From NCBI RefSeq assembly GCF_001906925.1, contig NZ_MRWQ01000004.1, positions 186,001-250,000 of the forward strand: a stretch of 64,000 nucleotides of DNA. The letters run 5' to 3'. A program made the translations under genes and the position numbers. This DNA comes from Domibacillus mangrovi (GTDB lineage Bacteria; Bacillota; Bacilli; Bacillales; Domibacillaceae). Below, in pieces: positions 53,782 to 61,491 of the stretch (its first letter is position 1; each line of letters starts with the position of its first letter). The notes under the pieces were generated by a model that did not search any database, had not been told where the DNA came from, and saw only the letters and a program-made list of their open reading frames with translations.

Positions 53782-56047
53782 TAAAGAAGAAAAGAAAGGA
53801 CAAGAAGATAAGTATAAAAAAAGAAGAGAAGATCCTAAATCGCATTTTTGGATACCTGATTCTGAAGTTGAAGAATTAGATCACAAGCCAAGATTCATTC
53901 CAACTCAACTTAATATTGATCATGTGAATCACGGTGGCACCTTATTTCAAGGAATTCAAGAAATTGAAGCTAAACATAATGCAAAAAAGACTCCGATTTC
54001 AGAAGAATTAGTGATTTTCAAAGTGACTTTGGAAGAGGATGAGCAGGCAGATGCTAGAGGAGATTATAAAAAAATCTTCGAAAATAATAATTTGAAAATT
54101 AATGCGATTAAAAAGTCAAATGAGGCTATTGTTTCTTCTACCCCGGCTGATTTTAAAGAGTTTACTGATAAGCTCAATTCATATATTGATGAAAAAGGTC
54201 GATCACAGGACTTTTTCCAATATATTAAATCGATATCGAAGCTGGATGTTGCGGACGTTCAAACTAAAAGGCTTATTGAAAAAAAAGTTCATGATCAGAT
54301 GTTAGATATGCAGGTTACACTATTACCAAAATTAGAAAAAGACGTTTACGAGAAAATGATTAGTTATCTTTTAACAGAAGTGAAGAAAGTAAACGGAGAA
54401 CTAGGGGAAGATGGACTTTATTACTTAAGTGATAATACCCCTGTTTTAAGGATTTTATTACCTTCAAGCGGTGTCGATATTTTTACTGATCAAGAGATAA
54501 TACTAAAGGCAGAGCCCTCACCTTTTTTCGATGTTAGTGAGAAGCGAAACGGGCATCCGATTGATATATCAACTTTACCTTTGGAAGTTGAATCTGATTT
54601 AGGAGAGCTTCCAATTGTCTGTATACTGGATAATGGGATAAGATTTCCAGAAAATATTGAAAATTGTATTGCAGATCGATGGGTAGCAGATGGCATTACA
54701 GATTTTACTGCAGAACATGGAACAAAAGTTGCTAGTAGAGCAGTATTTGGAGATAATCTTGATGAGCAAGTAAAAAGTATGAAGTTAAATCCAAGAGTCC
54801 GAGTGATTGATGCTGTTATACATGACGGGATATCTCCTCTATATGAGGGTACGCTAGTTAAAAGGATACAAGAAGCTGTTAAGAACATTAAGGTTGCTAC
54901 TACTACTTTTTGTTTGTCTTTTAATGATGAAAATCCAATCGAAGATTATACTGTTGGTAATTTGGCATACGAAATTGATTGTTTGAGCCGGGAAGGGATC
55001 AATTTCGCTTTACCAACTGGAAATCATAAGCTTTGGAAAGTGTATGATAATCTAGAGCATATTGCTGATGATTCTTCTTCAAGATTAGCTGCCCCGGCCG
55101 AATCTTTTTTTGGTGTGACAGTTGGCTCGATAACAAGAGATGAACATAAGAGAAGCATGTCGAGAAAAAGAGAACTATCTCCTTTTAGCAGAATTGGATT
55201 TGGATTTTCAGGATCCAATAAGCCAGATTTAGTTTATCCTGGTGGGAATATCTATCGTGACGAGGAAAAAGCATTTATAGCAGCAAATTCTGCAGCGTAT
55301 GTAATTAATAATGAAGGCTTCTTGATTCAAGATTTTGGTACAAGCTATTCTGCACCTCTTGCAGCAGCTGATATTGCATTGTTAACTCAGGTAGTACCAA
55401 ACCAAGATCCACTTATTGCAAGGGGGCTTCTAATGCATCACGCGCAGGAAAGTGAGCACTTGATTGAGAATCCAGAGATATTTGAACGAATGTATGGATG
55501 CGGTATAGGCAATTACGAAAATGCCAAAGATTCATACAAAGATAGGGCTACATTTATACGTAAAGGTAGTATGTCCCGGTTAGTAAAACAAAGAGTGAGG
55601 TTTTGGATGCCTTCTACTTTATCTGAACATTCAAAAAAGGGAGCGCCAGTGTCTAAAGTAACTGTAACCTGCTTAAGCTTATCTCCAGTTGATAAGGGAA
55701 TGGGATCAGAATATCTAAGAGGTTATATAGATGCCTCATTCCACATGATTAATTCAAGCGGGACAGCAAAAACTCAGAATCCTAAAGGAAAAAAAGGAAG
55801 AAAACCTTGGAGTCATGTCCATCACTTTTCGCAAGTTTTTACTGTTTTTAATCCAGGTGATTGGCAGATTTGGTTGCAATTATATACTAAACCGGAAATT
55901 GTTGAAGATATTGATTATGTCCTCATAGTAACTATAGAAAATCTAACTCAGAATGATGTAGATGTACATGGTGCAATTGAAAACGAGGCTGAAAGTAGAT
56001 TCCAGACATTAACTGAGGTTCAAGTTGGTTATGAGGATATTGGATAA
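53774..56047 (+). CDS. ietS: Subtilisin-like serine protease, IetS-like
   Basis: 757 residues, overlapping ietA by eight bases. Residues 1-275 have no recognised fold and contain LRILLPSSGVDIF (PSSG at 230-233). The S8 peptidase domain follows with Asp286 (CILDNGI), His315 (AEHGTKVASR), Asn417 (LPTGNHK) and Ser524 (FGTSYSAPLAAADI), a complete catalytic set. The last 190 residues are a beta-rich C-terminal region. There is no signal peptide, so it acts in the cytoplasm, probably gated by the ATPase. Substrate unknown; the PSSG motif shared across the operon is a candidate signal. Confidence 0.8.
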   Translation: MDDKEEKKGQEDKYKKRREDPKSHFWIPDSEVEELDHKPRFIPTQLNIDHVNHGGTLFQGIQEIEAKHNAKKTPISEELVIFKVTLEEDEQADARGDYKKIFENNNLKINAIKKSNEAIVSSTPADFKEFTDKLNSYIDEKGRSQDFFQYIKSISKLDVADVQTKRLIEKKVHDQMLDMQVTLLPKLEKDVYEKMISYLLTEVKKVNGELGEDGLYYLSDNTPVLRILLPSSGVDIFTDQEIILKAEPSPFFDVSEKRNGHPIDISTLPLEVESDLGELPIVCILDNGIRFPENIENCIADRWVADGITDFTAEHGTKVASRAVFGDNLDEQVKSMKLNPRVRVIDAVIHDGISPLYEGTLVKRIQEAVKNIKVATTTFCLSFNDENPIEDYTVGNLAYEIDCLSREGINFALPTGNHKLWKVYDNLEHIADDSSSRLAAPAESFFGVTVGSITRDEHKRSMSRKRELSPFSRIGFGFSGSNKPDLVYPGGNIYRDEEKAFIAANSAAYVINNEGFLIQDFGTSYSAPLAAADIALLTQVVPNQDPLIARGLLMHHAQESEHLIENPEIFERMYGCGIGNYENAKDSYKDRATFIRKGSMSRLVKQRVRFWMPSTLSEHSKKGAPVSKVTVTCLSLSPVDKGMGSEYLRGYIDASFHMINSSGTAKTQNPKGKKGRKPWSHVHHFSQVFTVFNPGDWQIWLQLYTKPEIVEDIDYVLIVTIENLTQNDVDVHGAIENEAESRFQTLTEVQVGYEDIG

Positions 56048-56064
56048 ATAAAGGAGGAATTCAA

Positions 56065-56367
56065 ATGAATAACCAAGAAAAAGAAGTAGTTTTAATGTTA
56101 CCCGTAATTGAAGAAGAACCAGAAAAAAAAGAAAGAGAGTTTTTCCCGTCGTCTGGTTCTACAGCTTTTAGAGGGACTTCATTGCCGGTATCAATGGAAC
56201 AAGTGCAAGAGCTTGTAAAAGGGTTTACGGATTTCAGTTTAGATTCCATTGAACTACATGTAAAGGGAGTTGCTCAAACTGACGGTCTTGTTAAATTGTT
56301 TGTAGGACTATCAGGAGAAGCCGGGGTCAAGCTTGTATTGAAAAAAAATGAGGCTACAGCAGAATAA
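56065..56367 (+). CDS. Small third protein of the AAA-protease operon
   Basis: 100 residues, starting 17 bases after the protease gene with AAAGGAGGAATTCAA. An acidic N-terminus (VIEEEPEKKEREFFPSSGSTAF; PSSG at 28-31) precedes a small alpha/beta domain (LPVSMEQVQELVKGF ... IELHVKGVAQTDGLVKLFVGL ... GVKLVLKK). This resembles the small trypsin-co-occurring (Trypco-like) domains found next to proteases in conflict systems; that match is from memory and tentative. It could be an adaptor, a sensor or the protease's substrate. Confidence 0.6.
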   Translation: MNNQEKEVVLMLPVIEEEPEKKEREFFPSSGSTAFRGTSLPVSMEQVQELVKGFTDFSLDSIELHVKGVAQTDGLVKLFVGLSGEAGVKLVLKKNEATAE

Positions 56368-56512
56368 TAGAGAAAGTCCAGCTCAAGGAATTAGAATAAA
56401 TAATTTGGCAGAAGAAGAAGCAAAACATAGGAAGAAAGAAGAGTAGAAACTCATACTTTTTCTCATAGTGTTTTTACCTTTCATTCCTTTTTGTTATCCT
56501 TACATATTCAAA

Positions 56513-56560
56513 AAAGCCGTAAAACAAAGGGTTCTTTCCCTGCATTTGCGGCTGTTTTTT
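56513..56560 (+). terminator. Terminator at the right end of the element
   Basis: AGCCGTAAA / TTTGCGGCT stem with inner GGG / CCC, followed by GTTTTTT. It ends eight bases before the TTG of the hybrid ssbB and would shield ssbB from cargo transcription. Confidence 0.8.
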
Positions 56561-56567
56561 ATGTCGT

Positions 56568-56954
56568 TTGATTAATCTGATTAACCAAGTGACACTTGTA
56601 GGCAGGCTAACGAAAAAACCAGAATTAAAGTATACCAGTGATGGGCGACCGCTCGTGCAAACAACGATCGCCGTCAGCCGGCCGTACCGGAATGCGCAAG
56701 GGGAAACAGATACAGATTTTATTTACTGCACGATTTGGAACCGTATTGCTGAAAACACAGCAAAATATTGTGAGAAAGGTTCGCTTATTGCAGTGCTCGG
56801 GACGATTCAGACGAGAAACTACAAAGACAACAGCGATAAAATCGTATATGTGACAGAAGTACTCGTTCATACGATTCGTTTTCTTAGTAAAAAGCAGTCG
56901 GAAGTGAAAGAGCCTGATACATCAGACATGATCCAGACTGTTCCGCTCATTTAA
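56568..56954 (+). CDS. ssbB: Single-stranded DNA-binding protein SsbB, 5' end altered by integration
   Basis: OB-fold ssDNA-binding protein: NQVTLVGRLTKKPELKYTSDGRPLVQTTIAVSRPYRN, DFIYCTIWNRIAENTAKYCEKGSLIAVLGTIQTRNYK. At about 125 residues with no acidic DDDxPF tail it is the SsbB (YwpH) type used in competence, and its place between ywpF and ywqA agrees. Its native site AAAGGAGG lies at attL, 16.9 kb away. Here the frame can start at TTG 56568 in element sequence, but no Shine-Dalgarno precedes it, so expression is probably low until excision. Confidence 0.88.
   Translation: MINLINQVTLVGRLTKKPELKYTSDGRPLVQTTIAVSRPYRNAQGETDTDFIYCTIWNRIAENTAKYCEKGSLIAVLGTIQTRNYKDNSDKIVYVTEVLVHTIRFLSKKQSEVKEPDTSDMIQTVPLI
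56571..56590 (+). repeat. attR of the integrated element
   Basis: Second exact copy of attaatctgattaaccaagt, inside the 5' end of the ssbB frame. Confidence 0.85.
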
Positions 56955-56981
56955 AAGCGAAAAGGAGTTGTTTGTCAAAGG

Positions 56982-57104
56982 ATGGATCGGATCGAACGTG
57001 TCATGGAAGATATGATTTTTCAACTTGGAAAAACGTTAACGGTTATTCGTCAGTTGGAAGAACGGATTGAAAAGTTAGAAAAGCAACGTTTACAGTCACA
57101 ATAA
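56982..57104 (+). CDS. Short coiled-coil protein after ssbB
   Basis: 40 residues (MDRIERVMEDMIFQLG ... LEERIEKLEKQRL), a single amphipathic helix with heptad pattern. AAAGGAG is 14 bases before the ATG, longer than ideal. It is 27 bases after ssbB and may be co-transcribed. No family recognised. Confidence 0.5.
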   Translation: MDRIERVMEDMIFQLGKTLTVIRQLEERIEKLEKQRLQSQ

Positions 57105-57174
57105 CTGGTGCGGTGACCGGTTATTAGAAAAGAGTCGTTAGCCCCCTTTTATCCGCGAAATGGTGCCAGCCGCC

Positions 57175-57216
57175 GCTCCGTCTGCCGCCCCTCTGGCAGT
57201 CAGACGGAGCTATTTT
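57175..57216 (+). terminator. Terminator between ssbB and ywqA
   Basis: GCTCCGTCTGCC / GGCAG-CAGACGGAGC hairpin followed by TATTTTC; lies between convergent transcripts. Confidence 0.65.
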
Positions 57217-57218
57217 CA

Positions 57219-59948
57219 TCAATCGAGTTTAAATAGCTCGCTGAGTGCATGATTATCAAGATTTGCAATGAACGTACCGCTTTGAATAATTTCGCTGCTT
57301 GCCGCCTGTTTTGATTCAATCATCGCATCAATTTTCTCTTCAATTGTTCCCGTTGTAATAAATTTATGGACGTGAACGAATCGGCTTTGTCCAATCCGGT
57401 AAGCCCGGTCCGTCGCCTGATTTTCCACCGCTGGATTCCACCAGCGATCGTAATGAATGACATGATTGGCTGCGGTCAAATTAAGGCCTGTACCGCCTGC
57501 TTTTAAAGACAAAAGGAAAAACGGAAACGCTCCATCTTGAAAATGCTCCACAAGTTTATCGCGCTCTTGTTTCGGTGTTGCCCCATTTAAAAATGGCACA
57601 TCGATCCCAAACGTATCTGCAATTTCACGTTGAATCATTTTACCCATACCAATATATTGTGTGAAAATTAAACAGGCTTCCCCATTTTCGTAAATATTCA
57701 CAGCAAGCTCCATTAATTTATCCATTTTGGACGAACGTCCGCGTACATCGTCAGGCATCTCTTCTTTTAAATAGAGAGCAGGATGACTGCAGAGCTGTTT
57801 TAGTTCATTTAAAAGGCGGAGAATGAGACCACGCCGTTGAAATGTAGATAGCTGTCCGATTTGTTCCATCGTATCGCGTACCGTTTGTTCATAAAGGGCT
57901 GCCTGTTCTTTCGATAGCGGACAATATTCTTTCTGCTCCACTTTGTCAGGAAGACCTAGTGCCGCTTCGGGATCGGTTTTCGTCCGACGCAATAAAAACG
58001 GCCGTATTTTCGATTGCAAAGCTACTATACGATCAACATCCTGTTCTTTTTCAATCGGTATCATATAGTTTTTTTGAAACTGTGTAAGCGTACCGAGCCA
58101 ACCGCGATTCGTAAAATCAAAAATTGTCCACAGTTCGGACAATCGATTTTCCATTGGCGTTCCAGTTAGAGCAATAAAATGACGGCTGTTTAACTTTCGT
58201 ACTGCACGCGACTGCTTCGTTCCAGCATTTTTAATGTTTTGTGCTTCATCAAGTGCCGCTGTGCTCCATTCCACTTTTTCAAGCGTTTCAAAATCAGAAT
58301 GAACGAGCCCGTATGTCGTCAGCACTACGTCGGCTTTTGCGATTTCTTTTAAAAGCGCTTCGCCGCGCGGACGGTCTTTTCCATAATAAAGCATGACAGA
58401 TAGATCTGGTGCAAAAGATGCTAGTTCACGCTGCCAGTTGCCGAGCACTGATGTCGGACAAATAATCAACGCTGGCATTTCGGGGCGTTCTTTTTTCTCC
58501 ACGTGCAGTAAATAGGCGATTAATTGCACCGTTTTACCGAGTCCCATATCATCAGCCAGGCAAGCACCAAATCCGAATTCGCGCAAAAACAACAGCCAGC
58601 TCATGCCGATTTGCTGATACGGACGAAGCTCTCCGTGCAACGCTGAAGGTGCAGGCTGGAGCGGAATGTCTGTAGCGCTTTTCAGTCTTTCGATCATTGC
58701 CTGTAAAGAGCGATTTAAGCGAATATGAACACGGGCTGCATCTTCTGTATCCGAAAATTCCTGATTCAACACATCGACAATAGTAACACCTTCTTGCTTT
58801 GCTTTATCCATTAACGTTTTAATTTTGCTGATTACAGCAGGATCAAGGTGCACCCAACGGCCGTTTGCTTTAATAAGCCGGTGTTCGCCGCCTACGAGTT
58901 GCATAAACTCTTCTTCGCTCATTTCCGCGCCGCCAAGTGCTACTTTAAAATCAAACTCTAAAATGGCATTCATACCCACGAATGATTGTTTAGTCGACTC
59001 GCGTACATCAGCGGCTAAGGAGACAGTTGCTGAACGAACAGACTCCCACCACGGCGGAAGTAGTACCGGGATGCCAAGAGCCGTTAACTTTTCACCGCTT
59101 CCGGTTAAAAATGTAATAGCTTCGGCTTCAGACAGTGATTTCTTTAACGAACCATTTTCGTTCAGTTCGGGAAATAGTTGAAGCCATCGCTGCAGTTCAT
59201 TATGTGCTTCCAATTCAAATGGCTCAGCCGATTTTGGAAGCTTTTTATTAAATAAGTATACCTTTTCAGATGGCTTATTCCGGATTAAAACTGCTTCGAG
59301 CCGCCACAATTCATCATCTGCGTGCGGTTCAGATAAACGAAGGCCCGGTTCATATGCGGCAAGATCACTGCCCGCAAGATACGAGCGGAGCCGTTCTGGA
59401 TCAAAATAACGATTGAGTTCATCTGCTGTCAACCTGTCGCCGAGTGAGTCTGCAAGCACGGTCATGCCGGGATGGGCTTGCGCCGCAATAAGTGGGAAGA
59501 CACGATTAATAAATGCGAATCGGCTTTCATTAAAAATGGGTTCTTCCCAGAAAGAATTTGCAAACTCATCGTGCACATCATCCGGCACAGGCCAATGAAT
59601 TCCGTTTTCCTTAAATTCTGGCATTGCCTCAAACACCGCTTCGTACAAAACAGGCGCACACGCTAAACTAAAATGACCGGCTTCGTCCCATTCAAAACGG
59701 GCAAACCGGTTAAAATGTTCCGCTTTAAACAAAGAAACCCACTCAAATGGCGTTAATCGAACAGATTTACTGCCTTTGATCTGGCCGTATGTGAGTTTCG
59801 TCCCATAAAAGCTTTCGCGGTGGCTGGCAAACAGCAAACGTGTCCATAACTCAGGGGGGAGCGGTTCACCACTGTCATCCATCGCTAGTATGTGGAAATT
59901 CTCATTCTCGTAGTGTGTTGCTAAATGAATCGTATCTAGTTTAATCAT
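57219..59948 (-). CDS. ywqA: SNF2-family helicase YwqA
   Basis: Swi2/Snf2-type DNA translocase of 909 residues. A long N-terminal region of bacterial SNF2 type precedes the motor: LADDMGLGKTVQLIAYLL (motif I), LDEAQNIKN (motif II), ALTGTPMENRLSELW (III), then LKAGGTGLNLTAANHVIHYDRWWNPAVENQATDRAYRIGQ (V-VI, shown here by its key blocks). ATG 59948 (MIKLDTIHL) overlaps the end of the upstream partner gene by eight bases; the longer frame to 60005 lies inside that gene. Likely role in DNA repair or transcription, as for the B. subtilis orthologue. Confidence 0.92.
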   Translation of the reverse strand: MIKLDTIHLATHYENENFHILAMDDSGEPLPPELWTRLLFASHRESFYGTKLTYGQIKGSKSVRLTPFEWVSLFKAEHFNRFARFEWDEAGHFSLACAPVLYEAVFEAMPEFKENGIHWPVPDDVHDEFANSFWEEPIFNESRFAFINRVFPLIAAQAHPGMTVLADSLGDRLTADELNRYFDPERLRSYLAGSDLAAYEPGLRLSEPHADDELWRLEAVLIRNKPSEKVYLFNKKLPKSAEPFELEAHNELQRWLQLFPELNENGSLKKSLSEAEAITFLTGSGEKLTALGIPVLLPPWWESVRSATVSLAADVRESTKQSFVGMNAILEFDFKVALGGAEMSEEEFMQLVGGEHRLIKANGRWVHLDPAVISKIKTLMDKAKQEGVTIVDVLNQEFSDTEDAARVHIRLNRSLQAMIERLKSATDIPLQPAPSALHGELRPYQQIGMSWLLFLREFGFGACLADDMGLGKTVQLIAYLLHVEKKERPEMPALIICPTSVLGNWQRELASFAPDLSVMLYYGKDRPRGEALLKEIAKADVVLTTYGLVHSDFETLEKVEWSTAALDEAQNIKNAGTKQSRAVRKLNSRHFIALTGTPMENRLSELWTIFDFTNRGWLGTLTQFQKNYMIPIEKEQDVDRIVALQSKIRPFLLRRTKTDPEAALGLPDKVEQKEYCPLSKEQAALYEQTVRDTMEQIGQLSTFQRRGLILRLLNELKQLCSHPALYLKEEMPDDVRGRSSKMDKLMELAVNIYENGEACLIFTQYIGMGKMIQREIADTFGIDVPFLNGATPKQERDKLVEHFQDGAFPFFLLSLKAGGTGLNLTAANHVIHYDRWWNPAVENQATDRAYRIGQSRFVHVHKFITTGTIEEKIDAMIESKQAASSEIIQSGTFIANLDNHALSELFKLD

Positions 59949-61281
59949 GTAACAGTCCGCCTTTTTTACATTCTTCTTGAAAGGCACGCAGCCGCTTCGT
60001 GTCATTTGCTAGCCAGTCAAACCAATGATCAAATTCGTCAGAGCGCTTTAATTTTTTGTATATGGTCCGCATTCGTTTACTGAATCTTACAGCTTGCCGA
60101 TACGCGTTTCGATTCCGGACTGCAATAAGCGCGGCGATGCCATGATGGAGAAGCGGTAATGTCTCTTCCGGCGCTTCTATGATCGCCGTTTTCAATCCTG
60201 CTCGGTCAAGATCAGGAAGCTCCGCATCAACAAGCAGCTGCAAGTCGATCCATTCGGCATAATCGCCCCGATCAATTAAAAAGTAGCTGAGTGAGGCGTA
60301 GCTGAATGGCAATAAAGCGGTATATAGATCTTTCATAAGCGAAGGAACGCGGACAGACAGGTCATCTTCATCGATTAAACGAATGAACTGGCGAACGAAT
60401 AAACGACGGCTGTACTCATCTTGAATCATTAAAATACCGTCGCTTGCGAGAGCCGATGCTGCTTTTAATAAAGGAATAAATCGATCTGACCGTTTTGCAT
60501 CTTGAAGCCAGTGAGTAAAATATAAGAAGAGTTCAGCCGGTCCAGCGGCAGCAACATCTACAAATTTATTCATCTCACCGAGCAAATACAGTTGATGCAT
60601 GTGGGCAGCTGTCTGAATCATTTTGCTGCCGGGAGCAGGAACAGTTCGTTCTAATTCTTCGCGTCGCCAGTCCATTTTTGTGAATAGCGAGCCCCAGAGG
60701 AGGCGGTACAGGTCAAGCCGCGCAGCGGGAAAACGCTCGTAAGGAAAGGACAACAGTCTTCCGGTATCCATTCGGATTAGGTTAATATATGGCTCGAAAG
60801 CGAATGGCATCGCGCCGCCAGTCAGTTTCACTGCATCAAACGTTTCATCAGCCAAATAAAACAGGATATCATATCCGGCGCGTTCTGCTATGTCATCGTT
60901 TAGTTCAGCTTCATCCAAACGTTCAGCTAGGCTAGAAAATGAATAAAAAGCCGCAAACATACGAAATAAAACCGCCCATTCTCGGTCAGCGGGTGCTTTT
61001 TTCAACAATGTCTTGTACACATCTTTAGCAGTGTATTCAGTACTGTACGGCCGTTCTTCAATATCTTCAATCGTGAGCCGGTTATAAATGGCCGAGGTAA
61101 TCGTTTCTTTCCATTGCTCTGGTGAAGGCCCTATCTCTTGCATAGGGCGCAAGTCAGATGCCCGCATAACACCTGGAATGGAAAAAAGGTCCGCTCGATT
61201 AAAAGAAGCTCGATCTGGAAAAAGCGTTTTCGCCTTCGTCAAAGTAGATGGCACCCTTTCAATTCTGTAAGATTTCTTCAT
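59941..61281 (-). CDS. Partner of the SNF2 helicase (YwqB position), no SWIM zinc finger seen
   Basis: 446 residues, mainly helical, coupled to ywqA by overlap. In B. subtilis the gene here, ywqB, has an N-terminal SWIM zinc finger (CxC...CxH). I see no such Cys/His set in this protein: the N-terminus (KKSYRIERVPSTLTKAKTLF) starts without it, and the few Cys are elsewhere. Either this lineage has lost the finger or it is a different helical partner. ATG 61281 is the preferred start; the frame open to 61344 is less likely. Confidence 0.65.
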   Translation of the reverse strand: MKKSYRIERVPSTLTKAKTLFPDRASFNRADLFSIPGVMRASDLRPMQEIGPSPEQWKETITSAIYNRLTIEDIEERPYSTEYTAKDVYKTLLKKAPADREWAVLFRMFAAFYSFSSLAERLDEAELNDDIAERAGYDILFYLADETFDAVKLTGGAMPFAFEPYINLIRMDTGRLLSFPYERFPAARLDLYRLLWGSLFTKMDWRREELERTVPAPGSKMIQTAAHMHQLYLLGEMNKFVDVAAAGPAELFLYFTHWLQDAKRSDRFIPLLKAASALASDGILMIQDEYSRRLFVRQFIRLIDEDDLSVRVPSLMKDLYTALLPFSYASLSYFLIDRGDYAEWIDLQLLVDAELPDLDRAGLKTAIIEAPEETLPLLHHGIAALIAVRNRNAYRQAVRFSKRMRTIYKKLKRSDEFDHWFDWLANDTKRLRAFQEECKKGGLLHD

Positions 61282-61491
61282 TATAGCATGAAACAGACCT
61301 GAACACACAACGAAAAAAGAACTAATGTTCCTTTGTTTCGCCAAGGTGACATGTGTTACAAAGTTATTACATTTTTAGGGAGAATCTATTAAAATAGCGG
61401 TTTCTTCGACAAACATACATAAAGAGAGGTGTTTAGATTAATATTTATATGCTAGACTAAAGTGGTAAATTTTAATAAAGGAGACATAATA

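Larger units (their letters stand above)
39693..56590. mobile_element. Satellite-like integrated element (PICI-like) in ssbB
   Basis: A 16.9 kb insertion bounded by the 20-bp direct repeat. Order: int and repressor leftward, then cro-like, excisionase-like, primase-polymerase/DUF927 replicase, iterons, small phage-type genes with two ArpU-like regulators, a G-rich stretch, then cargo (NYN protein, NERD-helicase, AAA-protease operon). No portal, capsid, tail, large terminase, relaxase or T4SS gene is present. This fits a phage-inducible chromosomal island or similar satellite; packaging by a helper is inferred. Codon use is visibly more AT-rich than in the flanking host genes. Confidence 0.85.

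Noticed and set aside
56348-56446. 32-codon frame (MRLQQNNRESPAQG...) overlapping the end of the 100-residue gene
   Set aside because: No ribosome-binding site of its own and a low-complexity tail; could be real but is not supported.
39693-56590. Complete prophage or ICE
   Set aside because: No portal, capsid, tail, large terminase, relaxase or secretion genes; all large genes are replication or cargo.
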